From Amoebophrya sp. A120 (taxonomy: Eukaryota; Sar; Dinophyceae; Syndiniales; Amoebophryaceae): a stretch of DNA of 36,760 nucleotides. Positions within the stretch are counted from its first letter, which is position 1. Every line of letters begins with the position of its first letter. A program made the translations under genes and the position numbers. The stretch is from assembly GCA_905178155.1 (NCBI GenBank), contig CAJINV010000023.1, forward strand, positions 174,718 through 211,477, written 5' to 3'. Positions 1 to 12,500 of the stretch are shown piece by piece. The notes beneath the pieces were generated by a model. The model did not search any database. It worked only from the letters and a program-made list of their open reading frames with translations, and had not been told where the DNA came from.

Positions 1-513
1 AAGCAAAAACGAACACGAGCATACCCTCGGAAACACGGAATCACTTTTGCAATTTTTCAATAAAAATAGGCGAGCTTATTCTCCGGCGCTCTCCGATGTG
101 GAGTCTAGGCAAAGACTTTGCGAAACAGCACCTGTAGCAGAAAGCTGTTGCTTCTTTCTCATCCTCGTCAAACATTGTTTTCTTGCCTTTCGGGGGTCCT
201 TTTTGAAGCAAAAACAAACACGCGCATACCGCCGGCAACGCGGAGGCCTTTTTGCGCCTTTTGACTAAGCAGGCGCACTCGACCCACTTCCGTACTGGAA
301 GCATGATATCACCTTGCATTTGGACTTGCTGCAATAAAAGCAGTAAAAAATTATCAAAGTCGTGGTCTGCAACTCGCTAGTCTAGTTTGGCACTTCATTG
401 AATAAGATGCTACTGCTAGCTGCGGCTGCGGGCCGCTCTAGTGCAAGTGCTTGGTAAAGAAACAAGTTTTCATCTTTTTTCAACTCGAGGAATCGACGAA
501 CAAGCACGAAAAG
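1..513. other. Upstream flank of gene 1
   Basis: No supported gene. An imperfect direct repeat is visible: the stretch beginning at position 1 (AAGCAAAAACGAACACGAGC) recurs at about 205 (AAGCAAAAACAAACACGCGC) and both continue similarly for some 50 bases. A 97-codon minus-strand frame and a 73-codon plus-strand frame overlap it, but neither has recognisable content. The promoter or any spliced-leader acceptor of gene 1 should lie in the last 100 to 200 bases; I see no diagnostic motif. Confidence 0.5.
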
Positions 514-3500
514 ATGCAGGTGGAGGTGAGTCTGACGCGGAACCGGAATCTTACCGGCTCTGAGCTGATTTTGAAAAACCTAACGTCCACAATCACCTGC
601 GGAAACAGACAGCATACGGCGAGTCTGTACCATGAGGGGCAATATGAAATGCAAAAGCATCGTACTAGTATAAATTGCATGACAAATTCCCTCAGCATGA
701 AAAATGAAACTTGTAATGCGGATTTAGATTAGGAGGGATATTTGTAATGCATGATTGCGATTACTACGAGTACGATACTTTTGCACAGGATAGGCAAGTG
801 TTCAGCTTCGAGGAGGAGCAGCAGCAGATATGCATTGCAAACATATATGTCTGGGAGGATTAGAAACTTGTCTTGCTGATACTCGCATTGCAGTGTGGCC
901 GCTTGTACGGCAGAACAGCATCAGAAGTTTTTCAGGCTCGATGTAGCGGGGGATTCATCAACATTCATAAAGAGCAACACAAACTGGTTTCCAGCATGAG
1001 AAAATCACTAGCCAATCGTATTACTGCATCGTAGATCCTCTTGTCCTTCAACTATCGCATCACAAAATTTCCAGACCCAGACTACACATTTGCAATGCAT
1101 AACAGACCCTGGTGCTCCAAATTCAAAATCAGCAGACCAATATCCTGTGCAAAAGTATCTGATACTCGTATTGCAATCATGCATGCAGTCCACTGAATTG
1201 TCGTATAGACTGAGTTGTAGCAGAATACGAAAGCAAAGCGAAGCGAAGCTTACAGCGTATTGTATACCGAGCGAGCGTTTTCAAAGCAAGAACACGATTG
1301 CAAGCGAATCGCTTAAGCCTAACCATTTTGACCCTTCCGTCGTATATTCACCAAATCCCAAACAATGGCGAGCTCTCTGAATTGTCGCACCCCGAAGCAA
1401 TTCAACGTAGAAAATCAATGCAGCCTAGCGCAGCCGCTCAATGATATAGCGCAGGGGAGCACCAGAAAAAGCTGAAAAAGTAAAAAGCTAAGGGATTATG
1501 AGCAAGCGTTGCGTGAGCAGATTCAGAGAAAAACTCTGGCGCCTCGACGCGCAGCTTGCATGACAAAAATGAAAATGAGGAAGGAAAGCCTGCGCTTTCG
1601 CGCACGGAGCGCGATCTGTTGTTATCAGCGTTGCATCCGTAGTTGCAACGAGAACAAGAGCAAACGAAGCAGAAGTTAGCTTTTCTAGCGAAAATAACAG
1701 CAGAACGAGCACGAGAGTAAAGTAGAGAATACGAAAAAACGAAGACTATACTCGAAGAACAAGAAGTTAATAGTTGAGTGTGAAAATAAAGGAAATAATA
1801 ACAAAACGAAGACAGTAGATGCAAAAAAACTGCGCATGTGGAGTCTTGGAAGTGCAGCTGCTGGGCAGGTTGGTCGAAGCGGAGGCAACAAATCAACTTG
1901 CTTGGTGCGCTGCACTTCATGCTGTGTCTATATCTTCCGAAGGGCTATGCAATAACTAAACGAACGTAGGAAGAAACAACGAAGAACGACACAAACAGAA
2001 GAAGTCTATGAACCGAGAATAAAGGTGTTTGAGCCTTGACAAGAACAGTGCTTGTCATGAGAAGTAAAAGGGGCAAACTGGCAAAAAAAAGAGCGAAATA
2101 GCGTAAAGACACTTGCCGCGGCGCAATTGTAAACACAAAAAAAGAGACGAAGAGCCTACGCTTCTACATTCTTAAACGCAGACAAGGACCGGCGACCCTC
2201 CGAAGCCGAGGACGTGGAGGCCATGCGGTGAAGCTCTTGCAGCTCCGGCGGGGCGCGCGGCTCGATTGTAGTAGTGCGCCAAGTTGTTGGCATTCGCAGA
2301 AACTGGCCCCCCTGGAAATTTCTGGTAAGCGCCAGCGGGATAAACACAACGCAAGGGCAGCGCTGCGCACGCCACCACGCCATGGGCGCCGCTTCATAGA
2401 TGCGCCAGATGATGCTGACCCCTGTGACCCCTTCGATGCGAATTCGAATGCCGCGCGTAGCAGCCTCGACCCGACTAACGGACCCGCGTATGTTCGTTGG
2501 GGTTTGTCGCGGGCCCGCCGTTTCCAGTTCAGCAACGTCAGCGTAGGCGTTTGTTTGCGGATATGCCGTGCCAATTTGCCGCGGCAGCGTTTTTCTTTGT
2601 ACCAAAAGCGAAAAAAGAGACGCAAGCAAGCCCGCGGGGTAGGGCGGGTTTCTGCATGCAAATGGGCGCGCGGCGCCACAAAGAAAACGCGGCGCGGTAA
2701 ATTGGCGTGGCATAGCAATGGCAGCGAGCCTGTTCCGAAAACGCGTTCCATTGCGGGATCCACGGCAACGACGGCCGAAAGGTCGCTTCCTGTTCCGGAA
2801 GGCGCTGCCGCAGTCGGGGGCCCTGCGGGTGCTCTTGGCTGCACGGGCGCCGAAGGCGGCAAAGCGGTGGGCGGGGCTGCGTTGGGGGGGGGCGGCTTTG
2901 GTGCCGCATGGCTTTCGAGCCCGCCGGGGCAGCGCTTCACATCCTTCCACGGGACGTCCTTCAACGACGTTTCCCGCTTTTTGCCAGCAAGCACGCCGTC
3001 GCTGCGAGCATCAATGCCCAACGACTTCAGCTTGGTAACGACGTACGGACCCAAGAATTTTTTCGCGAGCCCGGGGCCTTTCTGGCGGTTTCGGCACAAA
3101 ACGCGTTCCCCAATTTTGAGCTTTTTGATGTCCTTGAGCCTGCTGGCATCGCCGCGGAGTTGGAAAAAGCGCTTCCGGTTCGTGAGCGCCTTCATTTTAA
3201 GGGAACTGCGCAGCGCGTTTGCGGCGGGGTCGCTTCCCGCGTTGTCGCTGCTGTCCGCTGCGTCGTCACTGCTTGTTTCCCCCTGCCGCCCAACCGGCTC
3301 CGCCACTTGTGCTTGCGGCCCGTTTTTCTTTTCTGCTTCTGCGCTGGCTTCGCTGTTGCCAACGATTTTCGGGGGCGCACGCGGCACGGGGTGAAGGGTG
3401 GCTTCCGTTACGTCTCGCAGGGGCCGCAGGAACGTCGCCAAATGCCGGGCAGCCGGAATGCGCCGGCTCCTGGTGGTGCGGCGGTTCAGGGCAGCAACGC

Positions 3501-6500
3501 ACGCCGTGTGGTGTCGCACCCAATCCCCTTCCCCGCCCCTCTTTCGCAGCTGTTGCTTCAATTGCCCATTATAAGACTCAGTGGCCCCGTTGGATTGTGG
3601 ATGCGCCCGGGGGCTCTCCCGGATGTCCGTGCGAAACGCTTGCCCCGCGGCGCTATCCGCCACAAAAGTGGCGCAGCGGTGGTCTCGGGTCAAGCACGTG
3701 CATTGGCTCCAGTCTTTGATCTTTTGCAGCTCGGTACCCTTGTCAATGTTCAGATGATCCGGGACCCCGTGTTCCTCCACCATGTCCAGATAGGCTTGCT
3801 TTACTTCTTCGGCCTCGAAGCTGGTTAGCAGTTTGGAACACACGGCGCCGGTGGTGAGGCAGCACATATTCAGACAGCCGACGAACTTGGTGCCCGCGTG
3901 TTTGCCGCGGTGGGCCGAATTCTCGCAAGGGGTGCAGATGATGCAATCTATTCCGGCCCAGCACGTATACATCGGAAAAGTAGCCCCCCACAATAACCGC
4001 AACGCGCCGCTGCGTGCAACACTCAAAAAAGACGGCGCGCTCTGTGTAGCTTGGCGCTTTCTCTTAGATTTGCGCGCCGCGTGTGGTTGCGGTTACGGGA
4101 GGCGGGGCACTTTTCCACAGGATAGGCGAAGGGGCGTAGCGATTCGTTGGCGGGGTCCCCAAGCGCCGCCAGCGTGGAACTGGCGTAGCTGTCCTGCTGC
4201 CTTGGCGCCGTTTCTTCGTTTGCCGCGCAAGCTTCGCACGCCTGCACTGCCTGCCGGGCACTTTCCTTGAAGCCGCACCATGTGAAACCTAGTTGCTGGA
4301 TGCCCGCCGCGGTCGCATCTACCCCCCCATGGGATCGCAAGTGGGCAAGGGCCGCGATGCGTTGCTTTTCAGCTTCGTCACCGGCGGGCACTACCGTCAA
4401 CCAATCAGGATACACCAAAAGCGCCTCCGTGGATTTGCGTCCATAGCCCTGAAACTCCGCGCGGACCTGCAGCTTGCTAGTGCCTGGGGCCAGGCGAAAA
4501 TAACGGGCCTTGTCCTTCCACCACTTGCGCTGCCGAGCGGTGAGCCCCAACGCCTTGCAGGCCGCCCTGACGTCGGCAGCTGCCAACAGCGTTTCGATCG
4601 TGTCATCGGGCAAAGAGAAATTTTTACCGGCGTTCGACTTACGGCCCCGCTTCAAAGGCGGGGGCGCGCACTCGCTTGAGTCCGAAACGCTTCCCAAATC
4701 GCCCTGCTCCGAATCGCTTGCGGCCGCAACAACCTCAGGCGGCAGCGGCGCGGATGCATTCAGCTCCGCGGGGCGCTTTTGCGGAGCATAGCCGGCGTGC
4801 TTTGGTTCTAGCGCCTGCGGATCATCTCCTATCGAGTGCTTCTCGGGGCCATTTTTGGCAGGCGCGTTTGGCTTTAGCGCTGGCGCGCTCGTTTCCGTGC
4901 CCTGCTTCTGGCAACCCGGGTCACCCCCCGCCGCCCCTGTTTCTGGTGCCTGCGGTGCTGCTTCCGCTTGCGCCGCCGGCCTCGCGCTGCTGCCTCGCGG
5001 GGATGCGCTGGGCAAAACATAGGCGTCATAGTGGCGGCCATCGTACTGCAAGCGGATTTCCGTCGTGCCGGCTCCAATTTTTTGAAACCTTACGGCGGAG
5101 CCGGGGGCGGGCTCGATGCAGATCGTGAGGCCCATCACCTGGGCGGCAGCTTCCAGAAAGGCGTGCCCAAGCCACACGGTTGCGGCTGGATGCAGCAGCT
5201 TCTCCAACCAGGACAGCCACTGGCTTTGCTCTTCCAGGACGCCGCGCCCCGCCGGTTCGTCAGCCCCATACTCCCCCACCCAAAACGGACCAAGCTCTTC
5301 GCTATGCCAATGCGCAACACACCCCCTTCCCCTTTTTTTCCTCCTTTGGCCTCGGTGATTGGCGCCGGGCCAAGCACCATCACAAGCGCCTACCATATGC
5401 CGGCCCGACTCAGAGCGGGTAGTCTCTGGCGCATTTTTGCCAGAACAACGGCAAACCGCCGAAGAACTTGAAAAAAAAAAACCAAAGGGCCGGCAATTCT
5501 GTGCGGAACGGAGAACAGCATCACAAATTTGGCCCGTCGTCTTTAAAGAGGGGGGGGGGGGTGTTGCGCGGTGCCATAATCACGCTTCCCGGCCATGAAA
5601 CCTTCCACCAGCTGCTTCACCTTCGGCATGCTGATACCCGTGGCCGCCGCAATGGAGAGAGGGCAACAGTTGCCGTTCCCCGCAATTTTTTGCAAAACCG
5701 CCTCTCCAGTCGTAGGCGCATCCTGTGCAAAACCCCCCCCCCCTCAAGATCACGGCGCGCCTTTGTCATGCTGTTTGCAACATTTTCCCGGAATTTTTCG
5801 GAAAAATCCGGGGAAAACTGTAAAAGGCCGACAAAATTCGGGCCCTGCGTTTGCGACAAGGAGGGGGGGGGACTATTTTCTTCGCCATATTTTGCCGGGG
5901 CGGCGCCGCTGTGGGGCCCGCTCGCGTGTTCCCCCCGAATCCATTCCACCCGGCAAAGCCATCCCATTTTTCCCGGTTTCGGGTTCCGGCTGCCGGGAAG
6001 GCGGCCGGGCTGACCCGCACGGTTGGCATTCGCGTCGCCGCCCAGGAGGGGCACCATCACGGTGCGGAAGTCTTTTTCGGCCTTTGCGCCCCCCTCCACC
6101 TTGTACCAACCCTGCCAGCACGTTTCTGATGTGCGGGTGACAAATCGGCCTATAAAAATGAAACTTCCCCCCGCCCCGAACTTAGACTCGAAATCTGTCA
6201 TGCAGATTTGTGGCCACAAATCAGATTTGTCATGCTAGAACAAAAAAAATGCAAACTGTAGAGCTGGTTCTCATGAAAAGTCCTTGCATCTTCAGCATGA
6301 CATCGGGCAGCTAGAAGTGCGAAACAACATGACAAATTCGCTGCAAATGAGGCCGCAGCTGCGTCTCTTGGCCTTCTAGCATTACAAGCCGGCCTGACTG
6401 TGTACTCAAAAGCAGCATTACAAATGTCGTTTTTGATATGGGGAGGGGGGTTTTTCATTCTAATACGGCAGCGGTGGTCTTCCTTGGCCTTTTCCACCGT

Positions 6501-9500
6501 CGCCGGCGAAACATTGTCGAGATCGACCAGAATCCACGCCGAGTTGGTCGGCCGAAAAAAATAATGAAACGCCCGCCCCAATTGGTCCGGCCGCCACTCC
6601 CGGGGCAACAAGATCTGGTCCATGACGAGAGTGCCTGTGGAAAATAAAAGCGAAAAATAGCAAAGGGGAGCGACGTGGAAACGAAGGCACATATCACAAA
6701 CGCTATAGAGGCTTGCCCAAGCAAAAGAACCTCCCAAAAAAGTTAACAAAACCACTACGAAAAAGGGCCGGAAACCAAAAACGATAAGCATACCGCCGCC
6801 GCCGCGCACTGGCTCCGTTGTTGTTGTCAAAACCAACTTTCGAAGCCCCCCGATGTCCGGGCAAAACTTGAGGACCCGCGCCATGTCCGAGGTCAAGGCG
6901 GCGGGGTCCAGGTCGTCCGTCACCAGCCCTTCGGACGTGTAGCGGTATCCCGGAAAAACGGACGGCGACCCCAGAACAGGGGGGGGCGGGGGGGGGGTGT
7001 TGTTCGCGCGCAGTCCCCCGCCGCGCCCGCGTCCGTCCCCGTCCGCTTCGGCCTTGCCCGCCTCCGACTCGCTTCCCGGGTCGGAGTCCGCGAGCGAAGA
7101 AGCTGGGCCCGCGTCGAACTTCGGCACCGCTGCCGCCGGTAGGGGGGGCGGGGCGGCCTTTTCGCCCTTTGGGCCCGGAGCACTGGGGGCCGGATCTTGT
7201 AACCAAGACACGTCCAAAACACTGCCCGCGCCGCTGTAGGGAAAAGCCGCCATCAGGTCGGCGTCGCGGGTTTTTTTGGCCACGTTGGCGGCAAAACTTT
7301 TCTGGCCCGGGCTGTAGGGCTGCGCCTCTTCCGACGCCGTAGCCAACATCCCTCCCAGCATGCTGCAACATCATGAAAAAAGCGCGCCCCAGCCGCGAAG
7401 GGCCGCCGGCGTCTGTGATGGGCGGAAATGCGAAAAAAACGAAAACGCCTGCCATGCCTAACATGCTGCCCCTGCTTCGCAAAGCCAGCGGCGCGCTTTT
7501 TTTCTGGGGGATATTTTTTCCTTCGGGTTCAACGTCTTCCCCAGGTCCCGAAGCTTGGCGAAGTTCGCCCAAAGGCGGCCCACCTTCAGGGCCGTAAGCC
7601 GCAGGCGCCGGCGCTGCGTGTCCGAGTAGGCCACCCGGTCGCCCATGTCGATCCAGCCCGCGGGGGTCAGGCGCGGCGGAAAGTTGCCCGAATCCCCGAA
7701 GCAGAATTCGGAATCGTCCGCATCCAGAAAGCCAGCGGCCGCCAAGGCCTTGGCCCGGTCGTAATCGCCGCCCACCGAAACGATTGCCATGGTTTGCAAG
7801 GCGAAATCGAAAAAATGCAAGAAGGAGAAAAACGCGAAACAACGAAAAAGGTAGAGAAGCCAGAAACGTAGCAAGCTAGTGCGTGGCTGGTATTTTTTTG
7901 CTTAGTAGGGAAGAGGTTTTTTGTGGTTAGTGCGCTCGTTTTTCGTCCGAGGTCGACAAGTTGTTTTTTTTTTGGGTAGCGTGTTCTTTTTTCGTCTGAA
8001 CGAGACAAATTGAAGTTGGGCACTGTAGTGAAGATGAAACAAGAAAAAAATAGTATAAGCAAGAGCCACAAAGTCGCGATCGTATGACTATCACGTGATT
8101 GCTCACATGATAGTCATGTGATTTTGGACCCCCATAAGCCAATTTGAATTGTTTCGATCACGTGATAATCAAATGATTATCACATGATAACCGACCCAGG
8201 ACGAAAATTACATCTGTCGCACCATATGACAGATCCCCCGTCATACTTACGCACGAAAAGCAAAAAACATGAACGAAACGCAACGAAAACGGCAAAAGAA
8301 CGAAGACCGAGCGTATATACAATACGATGACAATTCAGATTGTACGAAGCCATGCCGAAAAATAAAGTGAAAAAAGCAATTCAGCGTGGCGCAACTCAGA
8401 TTACTGCATGCATTACAAATTTTTTTCTCAAGGTAAATCCACATTACAAATTTAATTTCTCATGCTGAGGAAATTTGTAATGCATTTATACGAGTACGAT
8501 ACTTTTGCAATGCATAACCAAGACCATGATGTACGTGCGCACCATTCCGCTAAAACAAGTGTTGCAGCACTGCCAGCAGATCAACGGCCCATTTCTGAAT
8601 TGGGTGCCAGTCTACACACCCGGAGACCCGTCAGACCAACGTTTTGATGTCCGACACCCAGCAGAAGACCACGAGCCGCAGGTCTACCTGTCGCTGAAGA
8701 TGTACGCGCGGAGCTCCTACAACAACGCGCTGCCCCCGGGTTCTGGCCAAAACCTCAGGAACATGATGCCCGCAAGCGGCGGCGGTTACTTTCCTCCCGA
8801 AAGAACGACTTCCAGTGCGGTAAACCAAGTGCCACCCCATCCGCCGCAGCCGATGGGCGCAGCAGCAGCAGCTTTCGCGCCCAACTCTCCGCAGAATAGC
8901 AATCCGGGAGTTGGCAGCTACGGAGGTGCAGCCAACATGATTGTGCCAGGCAACATATGCACTGTAAAAGTATCGTATTCGTATAAATTATGCACTGCAA
9001 ATTAGCTCAGCATCACAAATGGAATTTGTCATGCTGATTTACCTTAGCGTGTAGATTTGTAATGCATAATTGCGATTACTACGAGTACGATACTTTTACA
9101 CTTGATAAAACATCCAGCGTAGGAACTCCACTTCCCGGGGGAACCACCCGCAGTCGCCGCCCCAGTCCTCCGAACTGCTCGCAAATAACTATTATCGTGA
9201 GAAAAAATAAGTATAGACAGTTACACATTATGTTGCAGGAGCCACAGACAGAGACAACCTCTGTCATGCAGGAGATGCTTGCCAACCTCATTCCTTTCGT
9301 GTTTTCCCTTATAGTCCGCGCATCACAGGTTTTCCTCGCCATGTCGAGCAACTCGGTGATGCAGAAACTCCAGCAAATGTGTAACTGAAACAGTTTTTTC
9401 CTGTGATACCTATCGCGGGCAAACTACTATCACGGCGGGGGCGCCGCCCGGCGGTCTTGCAGCTGGTGCAGCAGGCGCATCGGCGAATAACTTCGTCCTT

Positions 9501-12500
9501 GAGCACCAACAATTTGGCGCCCAGGTCGGCGGCCAAAACAACCTGCAGAACCAGCCCGCACCAAATATGTACTCGACCCGCCCGCAGACGCACGCGCACC
9601 TGGTCGGGGGACCTGGTGCTCCGCCACACGTCGTCGCGCGGCAAGTGCTAGAGGAGCAGACGCAGTTGCCACAGTCGACGCCATCGTTACGGAGCAACAA
9701 TCAACAGCAGACAGCTCCGGCCACGCTGAACGACGCAGACCTTTCGGAAGCGAAGTGGATGGCCAATCACATCCAGCGCCACATGTATCAAATGGAAATA
9801 TGTCTGGGTCTGGAAATTTCTTGTGATGCAAATCTGTGAATGGTGGGCTCACTACAATATGCAGCCAAGCATGTTGACAAGTTTTTGCAGTGCCATGCGT
9901 TTCGTTTTCCGCATGGCAAGCTGCGTTTTTGCACGACAGGCAAGACGACCCGTTCCTGCTTACGCATCACGACAGATCTAAGAGTGATGCCAGACAAGCA
10001 TGACAAGTCCTGCATTCTTCCAGACCCAGACATTTTTGCAATGCATAACATGGCGCAGTCCGCGATCCAGCAGCAGGCCGTCGAGAAGCTGCTATCGCAA
10101 GGAAACATCCCCCCTCCCCATATTGACGAGGTAGGTTTTCGAAAATTTGTGTTGGTTGATTTGTGACCACAAATCGTGTCTGTCTTGCAGGACTGCGACT
10201 CCACCGGCTCCGCCGCATCAATTACGCAGGCGGTTTGTCATGCCGTTGGGCCTACAGCGCGGACGTTTTTCATGCTAAGCGCCTGGCCTAGGTGGAAGAG
10301 GAAGCCTCTCTACTCAGGCTTGATATGGGTCCGCAGTCCTCTCCAGCAAAAAGACAAGCCGACTTCTGGCCACGTCAAAGCAGCGGCACAAGTTTTCTTT
10401 TCGATATGTGCTGGGGAATTTTTCCTTTTGATAGCTGCAAAACAAAAACAAGAGCCTCGAGCAGCAGTATCAAATGTAAAAATGTCTGGGTCTGGAAGAG
10501 TCATGCTGTTTTTGCATGACACAGAAGGTCTGGCATGGAAGCTCTAGCATCACAGGTTTCGAGAACCTTCCGCAATGCCGAATCCGCATGACAGGTCCCC
10601 TATTTTGCTGGCAAAAAGTGGGAGCTTTTGCTGCGTATGCATGAGAGACTTTTCTGTGTTCTGAAATACGCATTACAAGTTGCATTCTTCCAGACCCAGA
10701 CATTTTTACATTTGGTAAGCAGGTGCAGACACTGAAATCCGAGTATCAAATGCAAAAATGTCTGGGTCTGAAGGAGGAGAACTTTGTCATGCACATTTTC
10801 CATGATCCATGATGTCTCTGATGTATGCCATAGCATCACAGATTTTTTGAGCGCCTATCGATGCGCATCCTGCATGACAAACCAATACACTCTCCACGTA
10901 GCCAAATTTGACTCCTCTTGCTGCTCATGCAATGCAGATTTTTTTAGCATCCAAATGCAGCATCACAAGTTTCTTTGGCTCTTCCAGACCCAGACATATT
11001 TGCAATCCATACCGAGCTGCAGATGACGAAGCACGAAGCAAAGATGGAACTCGAGAAGGTAGAGACGCGGGTGAAGGCAAAGCTGACGCAAGACCTGGCG
11101 GCCGAGCGCAACGAGTGGATTCGGATCAATATATCAAATGCAAATATGTCCGGGTCCTCTGGAAGGATGCAAGCTTGTGTTTGTGATGCGAAGATCACAT
11201 CACATGAAAATCTCTCGTGCCTGGACACGTTGCCCGAATCATTGTCACGGAAGGAGGAAATAAAATCTGTCTTGCGGATTAGGCATTGAAAAGCCTTCCA
11301 AAGTTTTGTGATGCTGGGGCTTGCTTGGCAGACGAGATGACCTTCTGGGTCATGCAAAAACAGCATGTCAGACATCTGCACTCATCGAGAGGACCCATAT
11401 GACATATCTGTATTTGATACAACACGGAAAAAAGCGATTTGCTTCAGCAGGATCTGTATGAATTGAAAAAGTATCGAACTAAGTCTAGTATGAATTGAAA
11501 AAGTACTTCTCACGCCCTTCTTGACACAGATCCGCGTGGGCATTGCCAGGAAGGCTCTTGCGTGTCAAGAAGGTTCCGCTAGCTCGTGTTTCGTTTTCAG
11601 GGGTCCAAAGTTTTTTTGTTCTTCCAGATGCAGCATTACAAGGTTTGAAATCGCTCAAAATTTGAAACACGAGCTAGCGCGCCCTTCTTGACACAGAGCC
11701 GCGCGGGCATTGACAGGACGGCTCTTGCGTGTCAAGAAGGTGCCGTTAGCTCGTGTTTCGTTTTCAGGGTTCCAAAAATGTTTTGTTTTTCCAAATGCAG
11801 CATTACAAAATTTGAAATCGCTCAAAATTTGAAACACGAGCTAACGCGCCCTTCTTGACACAGAGCCGCGCGGGCATTGACAGGACGGCTCTTGCGTGTC
11901 AAGAAGGTGCCGTTAGCTCGTGTTTCGTTTTCAGGGTTCCAAAAATGTTTTGTTTTTCCAAATGCAGCATTACAAAATTTGAAATCGCTCAAAATTTGAA
12001 ACACGAGCTAACGCGCCCTTCTTGACACAGAGCCGCGCGGGCATTGACAGGACGGCTCTTGCGTGTCAAGAAGGTAGTACCGCTAGCTCGTGTTGCGTTT
12101 TCAGGGTTCCAAAAAGTTTTTGTTTTTCTAAATGCAGCATTACAAAGCTTGAAATCGCTCAAAATTTGAAACACGAGCTAACGCGCCCTTCTTGACACAG
12201 AGCCGCGCGGGCATTGACAGGACGGCTCTTGCGTGTCAAGAAGGTAGTACCGCTAGCTCGTGTTGCGTTTTCAGGGTTCCAAAAAGTTTTTGTTTTTCTA
12301 AATGCAGCATTACAAAGCTTGAAATCGCTCAAAATTTGAAACACGAGCTAACGCGCCCTTCTTGACACAGAGCCGCGCGGGCATTGACAGGACGGCTCTT
12401 GCGTGTCAAGAAGGTGCCGTTAGCTCGTGTTTCGTTTTCAGGGTTCCAAAAAGTTTTTGTTTTTCCAAATGCAGCATTACAAAGTTTGAAATCGCTCAAA

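Larger units (their letters stand above)
1184..8408 (-). mobile_element. Ginger-like DNA transposon nested in introner 1.3
   Basis: The insert carries the OTU-integrase gene on the minus strand. Ends: left TGCAGTCCACTGAATTG, right (reverse complement) TGCAGTAATCTGAGTTG. Both begin TGCAGT and hold repeated CTGARTTG words. The site in intact family A introners reads ATCATGCATTACAAA; here it is split with ATGCAT on both sides. Because ATGCAT is a palindrome, the exact ends are ambiguous by a few bases and the duplication is 4 to 6 bp. Known family traits: Ginger1 elements are cut-and-paste transposons with gypsy-like integrases, and some are reported to encode OTU proteases. No reverse transcriptase, RNase H or gag is present. 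The Ginger assignment is an inference. Confidence 0.7.
1141..8521 (+). mobile_element. Introner 1.3, family A, split by a 7.2-kb transposon
   Basis: The left part (1141-1183) is TATCCTGTGCAAAAGTATC followed by the usual family A interior. The right part (8409-8516) is the standard 3' half ending GATACTTTTGCAATGCATA. The duplication ACCAA at 1136-1140 and 8517-8521 is perfect over 7.4 kb, and exon 1107-1140 joins exon 8522 in frame. The interior ATGCAT site is interrupted by the transposon described separately. Confidence 0.85.
514..8955 (+). other. C2-like domain, spread over exons 1-4
   Basis: Exons 1 to 4 join in frame to a beta-rich N-terminus. It opens MQVEVSLTRNRNLTG, then has the segment EGQVFSFEEEQQQTLVLQI, later KTMMYVRTIPLKQVL, then GPFLNWVPVY and PQVYLSLKM. 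This is the order of a C2 sandwich: an opening strand, an FxF plus TLxLxI pair, an IPL strand, a W-V-P-V turn and a final strand. The usual calcium-binding aspartates are not evident, so it would be a non-calcium C2. The assignment is by pattern only. Its coding sequence is interrupted three times, once by the 7.4-kb composite intron. Confidence 0.55.

Noticed and set aside
1193-1387. 185-bp insertion flanked by an 11-bp direct repeat CTGAATTGTCG
   Set aside because: The word CTGARTTG recurs several times at both transposon ends, so it is better explained as an iterated subterminal motif than a target duplication.
1438-2136. Minus-strand frames of 160, 76 and 63 codons
   Set aside because: Low-complexity Phe/Ser/Cys-rich content without motifs, downstream of the integrase stop.
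2228-3828. Plus-strand frames of 388, 306 and 166 codons
   Set aside because: They are antisense to the integrase exons, have no recognisable motifs and cross intron boundaries.
4023-4026. Possible programmed frameshift or ATGA coupling between two integrase frames
   Set aside because: An introner with matching TIRs (3961-4124) explains the break, and removal restores the H2C2-to-core frame without recoding.
2156-7790. LTR retrotransposon
   Set aside because: No reverse transcriptase, RNase H, gag or long terminal repeats are present, and the gene keeps introns.
7428-7871. 147-codon plus-strand frame
   Set aside because: Antisense to exon 1 of the OTU-integrase gene and crossing introner 2.1, with no motif.
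9197-9238. 42-nt GT-AG intron
   Set aside because: Its use leads to an early stop near 9386; the TAT...ATA element at 9193-9413 gives an open frame.
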